Shown piece after piece: positions 18,335-27,830 of a stretch of DNA of 57,131 bases. The DNA is from CAVRUD01 sp963849635 (lineage in GTDB: Bacteria > Chloroflexota > Chloroflexia > Thermomicrobiales > UBA6265). Under the pieces are notes generated by a model. The model saw only the letters and a program-made list of their open reading frames with translations, did no database searches and was not told the DNA's origin. Made by a program: the position numbers and the translations under genes. How positions within the stretch are numbered: the stretch's first letter is position 1; every line of letters begins with the position of its first letter. The stretch lies in assembly GCA_963849635.1 (NCBI GenBank), contig CAWKIA010000006.1, positions 1 to 57,131 of the forward strand, read 5' to 3'.

Positions 18335-19779
18335 ATGCCCGACACGACTTCCACTCCCACAATCGAGATCTACAACACCATGTCTCGCCGTAAGGAGCCG
18401 TTCGAGACGATCGAACCCGGGCGGGTTCGGATGTACGTCTGCGGAGTGACTCCATACGCAGCGCCCACATCGGCCACGGCATGTCGGCGATCACCTTCGA
18501 CGTTATCCGGCGTTAGCTTGAGTATCGCGGCTACGTCGTCCGCCATGCCCAGAACTTCACCGATGTCGACGACAAGATCATCGCCCGCGCCAACCGTGAA
18601 GGGGTCGATCCGCAACGAGCTGACCGAATCGCCTCATCGCCGAGTGGATCGAGGAAACGACACGCTTGGGCTGCAGCCGGCGACCGTCTATCCCCGCGCT
18701 ACCCAGGAGATCGGGCCGATCATCGAGATGGTCCAGGGCCTGATCGACCGACGGCTTCGCCTACGAAGTCGACGGTGACGTCTACTTCCGGGTCCGCGCG
18801 TTCACCGGCTACGGCAAGTTCTCGCGCCGCAACCTCGACGATCTGCTGTCCGGCGCCCGGATCGAAGTCGACGAGCGAAAGTCGGACCCGCTCGATTTCG
18901 CACTCTGGAAAGCGGCCAAGCCGGGCGAACCGGGCTGGGAAAGCCCCTGGGGCCCGGGTCGCCCTGGCTGGCACATCGAGTGCTCGGCGATGTGCTCGCA
19001 ACCATCTCGACGGCGAGCTCGACATCCACGGCGGCGGGGCGGATCTGATCTTCCCGCACCATGAGAACGAGATCGCCCAGTCGGAGGCATACCTGGGCAG
19101 GAGCCGTTCGCCCGCTACTGGGTGCACAACGGACTGCTGCAGCTCGGCGGCGACAAGATGTCGAAGTCGATCGGCAATATCGTCCAGCATCAAGGAGATT
19201 CTCGATCGCGGTCTCGGCATGGCCTTCCGCTTGATGGTCTTGCAGTCTCACTACCGTGCTCCCGCTCACGCTACACCGAGGAAGGCCTCGATCGCGGCCG
19301 AATCGCGGACCTGGATCGACTCCGGGCCGCCGCATCGGCGGTCGCCGTCCCCGCGGTGAACGAAGCCAATGCCACCTCCGGTGATCTTCCCGCAACGGTC
19401 GTAGCCGCCCGTCCCCGCTTCGAGGCGGCCATGGACGACGACTTCGATACCCAGGGCGATTGCCGCACTCTTCGACCTGGCCCGGACGATCAACCGGGCC
19501 GCGATCGAGTGGAGAAGTTCAAGCGGTGGTGAGTGCGGCGTCAGCCGACCTCGTCGCGCTGGCCGGTGTTCTGGGGCTCAGGCTAGACGACAAGCCGCGT
19601 CGACTCCGCCGGCGCGGCGGAGCCATTCATCGAATTGCTCGTCCAGATCCGCGAAGAACTCCGAACCGCCAAGCAATGGAAACTGGCCGACACGATCCGT
19701 GACGGCCTGAAGGAGCGAGGAATTGTCATCGAGGACGGACCGGACCGGGGCCACCTGGAAAACCAGCGCGTCGTCCTGA
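18335..19779 (+). pseudogene. cysS: Cysteinyl-tRNA synthetase, heavily frameshifted
   Basis: Reassembled over its frames this is a complete class I CysRS of about 480 residues. The pieces include MYVCGVTPY (zinc Cys), a HIGHG signature, HAQNFTDVDDKIIARA, WHIECSAM, DIHGGGADLIFPHHENEIAQSEA, the KMSKS loop GDKMSKSIGN, and the C-terminal ADTIRDGLKERGIVIEDGPDG. At least ten frame changes (near 18460, 18630, 18660, 18745, 19000, 19100, 19190, 19260, 19455, 19510, 19600 and 19745) and an in-frame TAG near 18515 interrupt it. Conservation between the breaks is excellent, several breaks are in G or C runs, and the gene is essential, so consensus errors are the best explanation. Confidence 0.85.
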
Positions 19780-19857
19780 CCAGGGCAATGAGCGGACCCC
19801 GATCCGAGCGCAGCAGTTCGACGACTCGCTCTGATCGGGATCGCGGACCGGTAAAGA

Positions 19858-20691
19858 GTGGTCCTGACCGCCCGCCACCTAGAGACCAGCAACAGTCGCG
19901 CAGCCCCGCGACCGATACCTCGCCACCAGTCCAGGCGACGGGACGTCGCCCCGGCACTAACCTTTCGCGGTGAAATGCTCTACGGCCGCAATGCCGTCGC
20001 CGAGGCCCTGCGGGGCCGCCGGCTCGCCCATAAACTGCTGGTCGCATCCGGCATTCAGATGGACGCCCGCATTCGCGACATCCTCGAAACAGCGCAGCGT
20101 CTGGGAATCATGGTTGACGAAGTCCCCAGGGAGATGCTCGACGACGCGTGCCGGGGCGCGAACCATCAAGGAATAGGTCTCGACGCTGGTCCCTTCGAGT
20201 ACGCCATGCTGGAGGACTTCGCGGGTCGCGACGGCACAGTCCTCGTGCTTGACCATATCCAGGATCCCCAAAACTTCGGCACGCTCCTGCGCGCCGCCGA
20301 GGCCGTCGCCGTCGCAGGCGTTGTCATTCCCCAGGATCGCGCGGTCGCGGTGACGCCAGCGGTCGTGAACGCTTCATCAGGCGCGGTCGAGCACCTCCAG
20401 GTCGCGCAGGTTCCCAATATCTCCAGGGCTATTGACACCCTCAAGGAAGCCGGCCGGTGGGCAATCGGGCTGGACGAAGCGGCCACATCCAAGCCGCTCT
20501 TCTCAACCGACCTGCCGACCCCGGTGGTGCTCGTGGTCGGAGCCGAAGCTAAGGGCATCAGTGTCAACGTGGCAAAACGGTGCGACCTGCTCGTCTCGCT
20601 GCCGATGCGTGGCAAAGTCGCCTCCCTCAACGCGGCGACCGCCGGTTCGATCGTTCTTTTTGATCTTGAGCGGCGAACCGCGAGCGTGTAG
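19858..20691 (+). CDS. rlmB: 23S rRNA (guanosine-2'-O-)-methyltransferase, RlmB/TrmH family
   Basis: A SpoU-family SPOUT methyltransferase with an N-terminal substrate-binding domain (MLYGRNAVAEALRGRRLAHKLLVASG) and the knotted catalytic domain. The knot shows VLDHIQDPQNFGTLLRAAEA, NASSGAVEHLQVAQV, VLVVGAEAKGISVNVAKRC and LPMRGKVASLNAATAGSIVL. It methylates a 23S rRNA ribose using AdoMet. Conserved sequence begins near 19970. A better start may be ATG 19788, nine bases after the cysS stop, giving an Arg/Ser/Pro-rich leader like other RlmB proteins; it would need one frame correction near 19970. It is probably co-transcribed with cysS. Confidence 0.88.
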   Translation: MVLTARHLETSNSRAAPRPIPRHQSRRRDVAPALTFRGEMLYGRNAVAEALRGRRLAHKLLVASGIQMDARIRDILETAQRLGIMVDEVPREMLDDACRGANHQGIGLDAGPFEYAMLEDFAGRDGTVLVLDHIQDPQNFGTLLRAAEAVAVAGVVIPQDRAVAVTPAVVNASSGAVEHLQVAQVPNISRAIDTLKEAGRWAIGLDEAATSKPLFSTDLPTPVVLVVGAEAKGISVNVAKRCDLLVSLPMRGKVASLNAATAGSIVLFDLERRTASV

Positions 20692-20757
20692 GACCCGACT
20701 GCCGACTCAAAATGTGAGTGAACCAAAGCAGATTGACGATTGCCGCCAGCGCTCAGG

Positions 20758-20786
20758 TTGACGGCGGGATCACAACGTAGTAGTTT
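20758..20786 (+). promoter_or_regulatory. Sigma-70-type promoter of the amidase gene
   Basis: The -35 TTGACG (20758-20763), a 17-base spacer and the -10 TAGTTT (20781-20786) would start transcription near 20793, about 120 bases before the amidase ATG. The palindrome TGTACGTACA lies just downstream. Confidence 0.55.
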
Positions 20787-20800
20787 CTCCCTCAGACAAG

Positions 20801-20812
20801 GTGTACGTACAC
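20801..20812. promoter_or_regulatory. Palindrome GTGTACGTACAC, candidate operator
   Basis: A 12-base perfect palindrome starting about eight bases downstream of the predicted transcription start of the amidase gene. The 13-base core TGTACGTACACTC recurs at 23085-23097 at nearly the same distance from the -10 of the rplI promoter. An operator for an unknown dimeric regulator is the simplest reading. Confidence 0.5.
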
Positions 20813-20915
20813 TCTTTCCGTTCGCCCGGACGGAAGAGGGAGGAGACGGCGCACGCGGCCAATCCCGGTACGGCCGGTCCACACGCGCCTGAATCCACCC
20901 TGGGGGAGAAACTCG

Positions 20916-22976
20916 ATGCGCGATTCCCGGCCCCTCGAATGCGCCCTGGCGGCAGCCAGGACGACACGCCTCGACCGACGCGTGATCCTCAAGGCAGGCG
21001 CATCCCTGGCCGCGATGTCGGTCCTGGCCTCCCGCGAGCGCCCGGTGATCGCGCAGGAGGCGCCCGAGACCCGAGCCGGAGAGTATTTTCCAGGTGCGAG
21101 CACAGGAGGGTTCTCGGCCGCATCGACCGAGCCCGTGGTGTTCCAGGCCGACTTCCCGTTTTCCGCCATCGCTCCTCACTGGAGTGACGCCGCCGGGTAT
21201 GGCCCGCAGATCCAGGCCAGATTCAGCGCGGATGGCTCAGGTTGGTCGGACCCGGTGAACCTCACCGCGTCAGATCACGACGCCGGGCGACCCGACAAGA
21301 TCGGGCGCATCTTTGGCAACCTCGTTTTCCCGGGCCAGTCCCAGTTCGTCCAATACCAGACCTTCGATGCCGCCGGTGAGAGCACCGAAATCCCGGACCT
21401 CGGCTTCACCTATATCGACGCCACCCCTGGTCCCACGATCGACGATGTCTACGCCGCGGCGACGACGCCGTCGCTCGATCCACCACCGGTCATCTCACGG
21501 GCCGCCTGGGGCGCGAACGAGTCATACCGATTCGACGACGAGGGCCTCCTTTGGCCCCTTGAGTATCGAACCGTCGAGCACGTCATCATCCACCACACGG
21601 AGACACCGAATTTCCAGGATCCCCTCGTCGCGATCCGCTCGGTCTACTACTACCATGCCGTCACGCGGGGCTGGGGAGACATCGGTTACAACTACCTGGT
21701 TGACTTCATGGGAAACGTCTATGAGGGGCGCAACGGAGGCGAGAACGTCGTCGGTGGGCATGCCTATGAGTATGCCTATGGCTCTTCCGGCATCGGTACC
21801 ATGGGTCGGTTTTTCGATGAGTACGCCACTCCGGAAATGCAGGCCGGCGTCGTCTGGATCACCGCCTGGGTCGGGAGAGACCTCAACCCGCACGGCCGGT
21901 CCGACTTTCACGACACAGAAAACCTGGCGACGATTTGCGCCCACCGCGATGTCAACGACTCTACCTGCCCAGGTGATCTACTTTACGGCGAGCTGCCTGC
22001 CATACGTGACTACGTCTCGGCGGTCCTCTTTGAGGGCCAGGCCCCCGGCCCAGGTGAAGGTTCCTTCGCGCCCGGGGATGTCGTCGAAGTGACCGTCGCG
22101 GACTCCAACCTCCGCAACGGGCCCGGCGTCGATGCGGGGATCGTCTCGATTCTACCCATTGGCGCGGTGCTGACCGTCCAGGACGGCCCGACGACGGTCG
22201 ATGGCTATGCCTGGTACGAAGTCTCCGGCGACTACGGCTGGGGCTGGTGTGCGTCGTTCTTGCTCAGCGCTGTATCGTCCGGCAGCGGCGTGTTGGCCCC
22301 CGGTGATGTTGTGCGAGTGGCAACTGATGCCGTCAATCTCCGCCGGTCCGCCGGGCTCTCGTCAAGCGTCGTGGCCGTTCTGCCGGGCAATACGACCGGC
22401 GTGATCACCGAGGGACCGGCGTCCGTAGATGGGTACCGCTGGTATCGGATGGACACCGCGCTCGGCTCCGGATGGGCGGCCGGTGATTTCTTTACCACCA
22501 TACTCGACGGTCCGCTGCCCGAATTCGACGAGTTCATTGTCGGTGATGCGGTGGCGGTCGATACAGATGCCCTGAACCTGCGCCGCCAGCCGCGCCTCGA
22601 CAGCAGGGTCGTCGCCATCTTGCCAACCGGCGCTGAACTGGAGATCACTGACAGCGTTACCCATGCCGATGGATACGATTGGTACGGCGTCAGCAGTTCG
22701 CGATACGGCGACGGCTGGTGCGTCGCGAGTTCCTCACCCGGATCATCGAATGCCAGCGGGATATCGGTCGGTGACGATGTCCACGTGATCGATGGAGAAC
22801 TCAATCTGCGCTCAGGCGCTGGCACAACTTCTGGCGTGCTGGTCATCCTTCCGAACGGAGCGCCCCTATCCGTCGTCGGTGGCCCAGAATCCGCAAACGG
22901 ATACACCTGGTGGGAGGTCTCCAGTTCGCAGTACGGCATCGGCTGGGTCGCGGGACAGTTCATCGAGCGGCGGTAA
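20916..22976 (+). CDS. Secreted N-acetylmuramoyl-L-alanine amidase with SH3 repeats
   Basis: A 686-residue export substrate. It has a twin-arginine-like signal (DRRVILKAGASLAAMSVLA, residues 19-37), a beta-rich N-terminal region, and a peptidoglycan-recognition/amidase_2 domain near residues 190-370 with zinc-site sequence VIIHHTETPN, WGDIGYNYLVDFMGNVYEGR and CAHRDVNDSTCPG. Four bacterial SH3 units of about 75 residues follow, each with LNLRxxxG and SxVVAxLPxG and ending in GWCAS, GWAAG, GWCVA or GWVAG. The inferred reaction is cleavage of the MurNAc-L-Ala bond of peptidoglycan, with the SH3 units binding the wall. ATG 20916 follows GGGGGAG. The gene has its own promoter and a palindrome in its leader. 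Confidence 0.9.
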   Translation: MRDSRPLECALAAARTTRLDRRVILKAGASLAAMSVLASRERPVIAQEAPETRAGEYFPGASTGGFSAASTEPVVFQADFPFSAIAPHWSDAAGYGPQIQARFSADGSGWSDPVNLTASDHDAGRPDKIGRIFGNLVFPGQSQFVQYQTFDAAGESTEIPDLGFTYIDATPGPTIDDVYAAATTPSLDPPPVISRAAWGANESYRFDDEGLLWPLEYRTVEHVIIHHTETPNFQDPLVAIRSVYYYHAVTRGWGDIGYNYLVDFMGNVYEGRNGGENVVGGHAYEYAYGSSGIGTMGRFFDEYATPEMQAGVVWITAWVGRDLNPHGRSDFHDTENLATICAHRDVNDSTCPGDLLYGELPAIRDYVSAVLFEGQAPGPGEGSFAPGDVVEVTVADSNLRNGPGVDAGIVSILPIGAVLTVQDGPTTVDGYAWYEVSGDYGWGWCASFLLSAVSSGSGVLAPGDVVRVATDAVNLRRSAGLSSSVVAVLPGNTTGVITEGPASVDGYRWYRMDTALGSGWAAGDFFTTILDGPLPEFDEFIVGDAVAVDTDALNLRRQPRLDSRVVAILPTGAELEITDSVTHADGYDWYGVSSSRYGDGWCVASSSPGSSNASGISVGDDVHVIDGELNLRSGAGTTSGVLVILPNGAPLSVVGGPESANGYTWWEVSSSQYGIGWVAGQFIERR

Positions 22977-23037
22977 ACCGACAAGACGTCGTCAGCACCG
23001 GAATCCAGCGGAATGCGCCACCGGTACCGCGGAACGT

Positions 23038-23066
23038 TTGCACCGGGCACGTCTCCAACGTATAGT
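23038..23066 (+). promoter_or_regulatory. Sigma-70-type promoter of rplI
   Basis: The -35 TTGCAC (23038-23043), an exact 17-base spacer and the -10 TATAGT (23061-23066) form a strong match, with transcription starting near 23073, about 90 bases before rplI. Confidence 0.7.
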
Positions 23067-23084
23067 TACGATGGCATATTCTGC

Positions 23085-23094
23085 TGTACGTACA
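23085..23094. promoter_or_regulatory. Palindrome TGTACGTACA, candidate operator
   Basis: The second copy of the palindrome seen at 20802-20811, again followed by CTC and again just downstream of the predicted transcription start. The spacing from the -10 end is 18 bases here and 15 at the amidase gene. Confidence 0.5.
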
Positions 23095-23161
23095 CTCCCT
23101 CGGCCCCGTGTTTCCGGCGTTCCGGCACCGAGGGTCCGCACGATGGAAGGCACTGAGTTCA

Positions 23162-23704
23162 ATGGCAGTTAAGGTTGTGCTCCGCAGCGATGTGGAAAAG
23201 CTCGGCGAGAAGGGCACCGTTCAGAACGTCTCTGGTGGCTATGCCCGCAACTTTCTGATTCCTAAGGGGCTGGCGGTCCTGGCGACGACCGGCGAACTGC
23301 GCATGGTCGAAGAGAATAGGATCGTGCAGGAGCGTAAGCTCGCCAAACTGGAGCAGGCTCAGCGCGCGGTGTCCGAGCGCATCAATGGCATGCGCCTGAC
23401 CTTCCAGGCTCGGGCAGGCTCCCAGGGTCGCCTCTACGGCTCGGTGACGGCCGGCGACATCGCCGCTCGATTGTCCGCGGCTGTTGACTCCGAAGTCGAC
23501 CGGCGCAAGATCGTGCTGGAGGAGCCAATCCGCTCGCTAGGCGAGCACCCGGTAACGATTCACCTGGTTGGCCGGCTGCGCCCGAGCATCGTCGTCGTAG
23601 TTGAGAGCGACGGCGTTGTCGAGGACGAGGAGCCGACCAAGGACGAGAGCGAGGCCCAGGAGGCCGACGACACCGAAGCTGCGGCGACCGCGGACGAGGC
23701 ATAG
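23162..23704 (+). CDS. rplI: Large ribosomal subunit protein bL9
   Basis: A 180-residue bL9. The N-terminal rRNA-binding domain carries VEKLGEKGTVQNVSGGYARNFLIPKGLA, then a central helix rich in Lys, Glu and Arg, and a C-terminal domain with QGRLYGSVTAGDIA and RSLGEHPVTIHL. It is about 30 residues longer than E. coli L9 because of an acidic Glu/Asp/Ala tail. ATG 23162 follows GGAAGG at a loose distance. It has its own promoter and is followed by a hairpin, then by dnaB, the common rplI-dnaB neighbourhood. Confidence 0.96.
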   Translation: MAVKVVLRSDVEKLGEKGTVQNVSGGYARNFLIPKGLAVLATTGELRMVEENRIVQERKLAKLEQAQRAVSERINGMRLTFQARAGSQGRLYGSVTAGDIAARLSAAVDSEVDRRKIVLEEPIRSLGEHPVTIHLVGRLRPSIVVVVESDGVVEDEEPTKDESEAQEADDTEAAATADEA

Positions 23705-23746
23705 ACTTCGAGCCGCGAGCGCCATACTAACTAGGTTCGTATGATG

Positions 23747-23783
23747 GGCGGGATTGGCGGGCTGCATGTACGCCCATCCCGCC
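23747..23783 (+). terminator. Stem-loop after rplI
   Basis: GGCGGGAT (23747-23754) pairs with ATCCCGCC (23776-23783). The loop can fold further, with GGCG pairing to CGCC. A short T-containing stretch follows. It probably separates rplI from dnaB. Confidence 0.55.
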
Positions 23784-23906
23784 TGTTCTCATCTCAGCGA
23801 TGGTCGGAGTCCGCACTCCCGTTGACCGCTGACGACGCGTGATCGAGATCCTGAACCTGATCCGCCGCCCCCGCCGGCCGGTCCGCGAGCGATTGGAGCG
23901 TTCCGG

Positions 23907-25247
<1,341 letters not shown>

Positions 25248-25280
25248 CGTCGCTGCGCGCCGGCCCGGAGACCAGTTGCC

Positions 25281-25955
25281 TTGACCCGCAAGTTCGATGG
25301 ATTCCTGGTCGCCACTGAACCCGGAATCATCATTCCGGCCGCCTTCTTCACTGACGTCCTGCCGGGATTGGTCGATCTCAGCGAGGTCCAGGTCACCCTC
25401 GCGGCATTTCGGCTCGCCAGCGACGAAGGTGGCATCGAGTCCCCGATCGCGGAGCGGGCCATACTTCGAGATCGCTATCTCCGCACCTCGCTCCGGGTCG
25501 CTGGCAGTCCCCGCGAACCTGATCGGCGGATCGCCGCTGGTCTCGATTTGGCAACTGGCCGCGGTACCCTGCTCCGCTTTCAGGCCGATTTTGGCGAATC
25601 ACAGGAGACGTGGTATTACGTCAATACACCGGCCAATCAGGCGCTCGTCGCCGCGATGGGCCGGGGTGCTATCGCCCCGCCGCAGGCGATCTGGAAGGAG
25701 CGGGACGTCCCGGCGATTCAACCAGAGCGCCCGAACGTCTTCCGGCTCTACGAACAGAACATCGGACTCCTCACCCCGCTCCTGGCGGACCAGTTGATCG
25801 ATGCCCTGGAGACCTATCCATCCGAATGGATCGAAGAGGCAATTGCCGAATCGGTGAGCTACAACCGCCGCTCCTGGCGGTACATCCAGCGTATTCTCGA
25901 AAAGTGGGCGACCGAAGGACGCGAACCTGCGGCGCCGGGTAGGAGTCGGCCGTGA
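25281..25955 (+). CDS. DnaD-domain replication protein
   Basis: A 224-residue protein whose last 70 residues form a DnaD/DnaB_2 domain: VFRLYEQNIGLLTPLLADQL, then the conserved YPSEWIEEAIAESVSYNRRSWRYIQRIL and KWATEG. The N-terminal part (about 150 residues) resembles a winged-helix platform with LVDLSEVQVTLAAFRL. DnaD proteins act in primosome assembly at origins and stalled forks in Firmicutes. TTG at 25281 follows GGAGA. Its stop overlaps the next gene by four bases (GTGA), so it is translationally coupled to the loader ATPase. The exact partner set is inferred from neighbours. Confidence 0.85.
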   Translation: MTRKFDGFLVATEPGIIIPAAFFTDVLPGLVDLSEVQVTLAAFRLASDEGGIESPIAERAILRDRYLRTSLRVAGSPREPDRRIAAGLDLATGRGTLLRFQADFGESQETWYYVNTPANQALVAAMGRGAIAPPQAIWKERDVPAIQPERPNVFRLYEQNIGLLTPLLADQLIDALETYPSEWIEEAIAESVSYNRRSWRYIQRILEKWATEGREPAAPGRSRP

Positions 25956-26736
25956 AGCGGATCGGCGACGTCATGAAGCACATCTCTATCCCGATGGGAC
26001 CCGACCGATCCTCACCGGCTCGACCGGAACCGGTCGCCGTCTGCCCGCTCTGCCAGGACGCGGGGTTCGTCCGCCTCAACGTTCCACCGGAGCACCCTCG
26101 CTTCGGCTCCATCGTAGAGTGCACGTGCCGAATGCGTGAGAAAGAAGCGATTGGCCGCGACAATCTTCGCGAACTCTCAAATCTCGGTGCGTTCACGCAG
26201 TATGAATTTGACGCATTCGACCACACGGTCCAGGGAACGAGCGAAGCCTATGACGTCGCGCTCCGATTCGCTCAGAATCCAGATGGCTGGCTCTTTTCCA
26301 TGGTCCGTGCGGGGTGGGGAAGACGCATCTAGCGGTCGCGATAGCCCGCCACGCCCTGGAACATCAACAGGTCAGTGTTCTTTTCCAGGTCGTCCCGGAT
26401 CTCCTCGACCAGTTGCGAGCAACATTCGACCCGGCGCACGGAGTGGCCTACGACGAGCGATTCGAGCAAATCCGCGACGCGGGGTTGCTCATCCTCGATG
26501 ACCTTGGCACCGAGAACACAACCCCCTGGGCGCGTGAGAAGCTCTACCAGATCTTCAACCATCGATATAACGAGGGCTCGCCGACCGTCATCACCTCCAA
26601 CCAGGAGTTGCGGATGATCGACGAGCGGGTGGCATCGCGCATCCTCGATACCCGCCTGACCACAGTGATCGAAGTCGACGCCGAGGACTTCCGGCGACGC
26701 GGTCGCCCGGATTACGTTCGGGGCCGCCGGCGGTAG
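25952..26736 (+). CDS. DnaI/DnaC-like helicase loader ATPase (one frameshift)
   Basis: An N-terminal zinc-ribbon (CPLC near residue 31 and CTC near residue 55) is followed by an AAA+ ATPase of the DnaC/DnaI/IstB class: Walker A with GKTHLAVAIARHAL, Walker B LLILDDLGTE, sensor 1 PTVITSNQEL and an RILDTRL arginine finger. The frame breaks at 26296-26300: the reading ends WLFSMV, and adding one T to the TTTT run restores WLFFHGPCGVGKTH. It is therefore almost surely a sequencing error. It would load DnaB onto single-stranded DNA. GTG 25952 overlaps the DnaD-like stop. Confidence 0.88.
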
Positions 26737-26843
26737 TACAGAACTTCCCGTCCAAGCCCCATCTCAACGAGTTGGCCAGCGTGAGAATGGTAGACTGCAT
26801 ATCAGTCTCCCGCGTCTACATTTCGTCCTGAGCCGGAAGTCGC

Positions 26844-27794
26844 ATGCCCGACCTCGGTACATTTCTGCATCGCCTGGCGGACCCTCGGGCGATACTCGAC
26901 ATCTTGGTTGTCACCGTCATCATCTACTGGATGCTGTGGGTGGCCCAGGGCACGCGGGCGACGCAGCTCATCCGCGGCATTATCATCCTGCTCGCAATCT
27001 TCTTCTTCCTCGCGAACTCTCTCGACCTCCAGACCCTCAACTGGCTGCTCGAACGCACCTGGCCGGTCTTGATCGTGGCAGTCCCGATCATCTTTCAGCC
27101 CGAACTGCGCCGCGCCCTGGAACAACTCGGACACACGGAGACGTGGCTCCGCACTCCCTTCCCCAGCGGCAACGAAGAGGATATGGAACGGACCGTCGAT
27201 GAGGTTGTCCGGGCGGCGGCTCAGCTCGCCCGGCAGCGATTCGGCGCCTTGATGATCATCGAGCGCGAGACCGGCTTGCAGGACTTCGCGGTCCGCGGCG
27301 TGACACTGGACGCCACGCTCACGCGCCAGCTGCTCATCAACATCTTCTTCCCAAACTCTCCCCTGCATGATGCCGCCGTCGTCATTCGCGGCGATCGCAT
27401 CGTGGCCGCCAGCGTTGTGCTACCCCTGACCGACAACATCTCCGCCACCGGTCAGCTTGGCACCCGCCACCGGGCGGCGATCGGCATCACCGAAGAGTCG
27501 GACGCGCTGGCGGTCGTCGTGTCCGAGGAGACAGGGCAGATCGCGGTCGCCCACAATGGCCGCCTCATTCGTAACCTCGACCAAGATCGGCTCCGCCGCG
27601 TTCTCCGCTCACTCCTGCGGCTCGATCGGCAAGAAGGTCGTCCCAATCAGCCCGGGTCCGGTTGGCGCCAGGTTGGAACCAAGCTGGCTTCGTTCGCTGG
27701 ACTCAATGGCACATCAGATCGGCGGATGAGCAGTGGGTCTCCGCCGCCCAAAGTCGTCGCCCGCTCAGAGCACGATAGAGCGGCGACCCTATGA
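26844..27794 (+). CDS. cdaA: Diadenylate cyclase CdaA
   Basis: A 316-residue membrane-anchored c-di-AMP synthase. Three N-terminal membrane segments (ILDILVVTVIIYWMLWV, GIIILLAIFFFLANSL and PVLIVAVPIIF) precede the DAC domain, with NSPLHDAAVVIRGDRI in the place of the DGA motif and the RHR motif in GTRHRAAIGITEESDA. It converts two ATP to c-di-AMP, a regulator of potassium, osmotic balance and wall growth. The DGA motif reads DAA here, with Asp kept. The C-terminal 50 residues are a low-complexity extension. It is followed 36 bases later by cdaR. Confidence 0.93.
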   Translation: MPDLGTFLHRLADPRAILDILVVTVIIYWMLWVAQGTRATQLIRGIIILLAIFFFLANSLDLQTLNWLLERTWPVLIVAVPIIFQPELRRALEQLGHTETWLRTPFPSGNEEDMERTVDEVVRAAAQLARQRFGALMIIERETGLQDFAVRGVTLDATLTRQLLINIFFPNSPLHDAAVVIRGDRIVAASVVLPLTDNISATGQLGTRHRAAIGITEESDALAVVVSEETGQIAVAHNGRLIRNLDQDRLRRVLRSLLRLDRQEGRPNQPGSGWRQVGTKLASFAGLNGTSDRRMSSGSPPPKVVARSEHDRAATL

Positions 27795-27830
27795 CCACGG
27801 AATTGACCGGGCTATTCCGCAACTTCTCGG

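Noticed and set aside
18510..18525. In-frame TAG in cysS as possible recoding (pyrrolysine-like)
   Set aside because: It stands where Tyr is expected and is surrounded by many frameshifts; a base error is far more likely.
26290..26320. Programmed frameshift in the loader gene
   Set aside because: There is no slippery heptamer with a downstream structure, and one missing T restores the exact Walker A motif.
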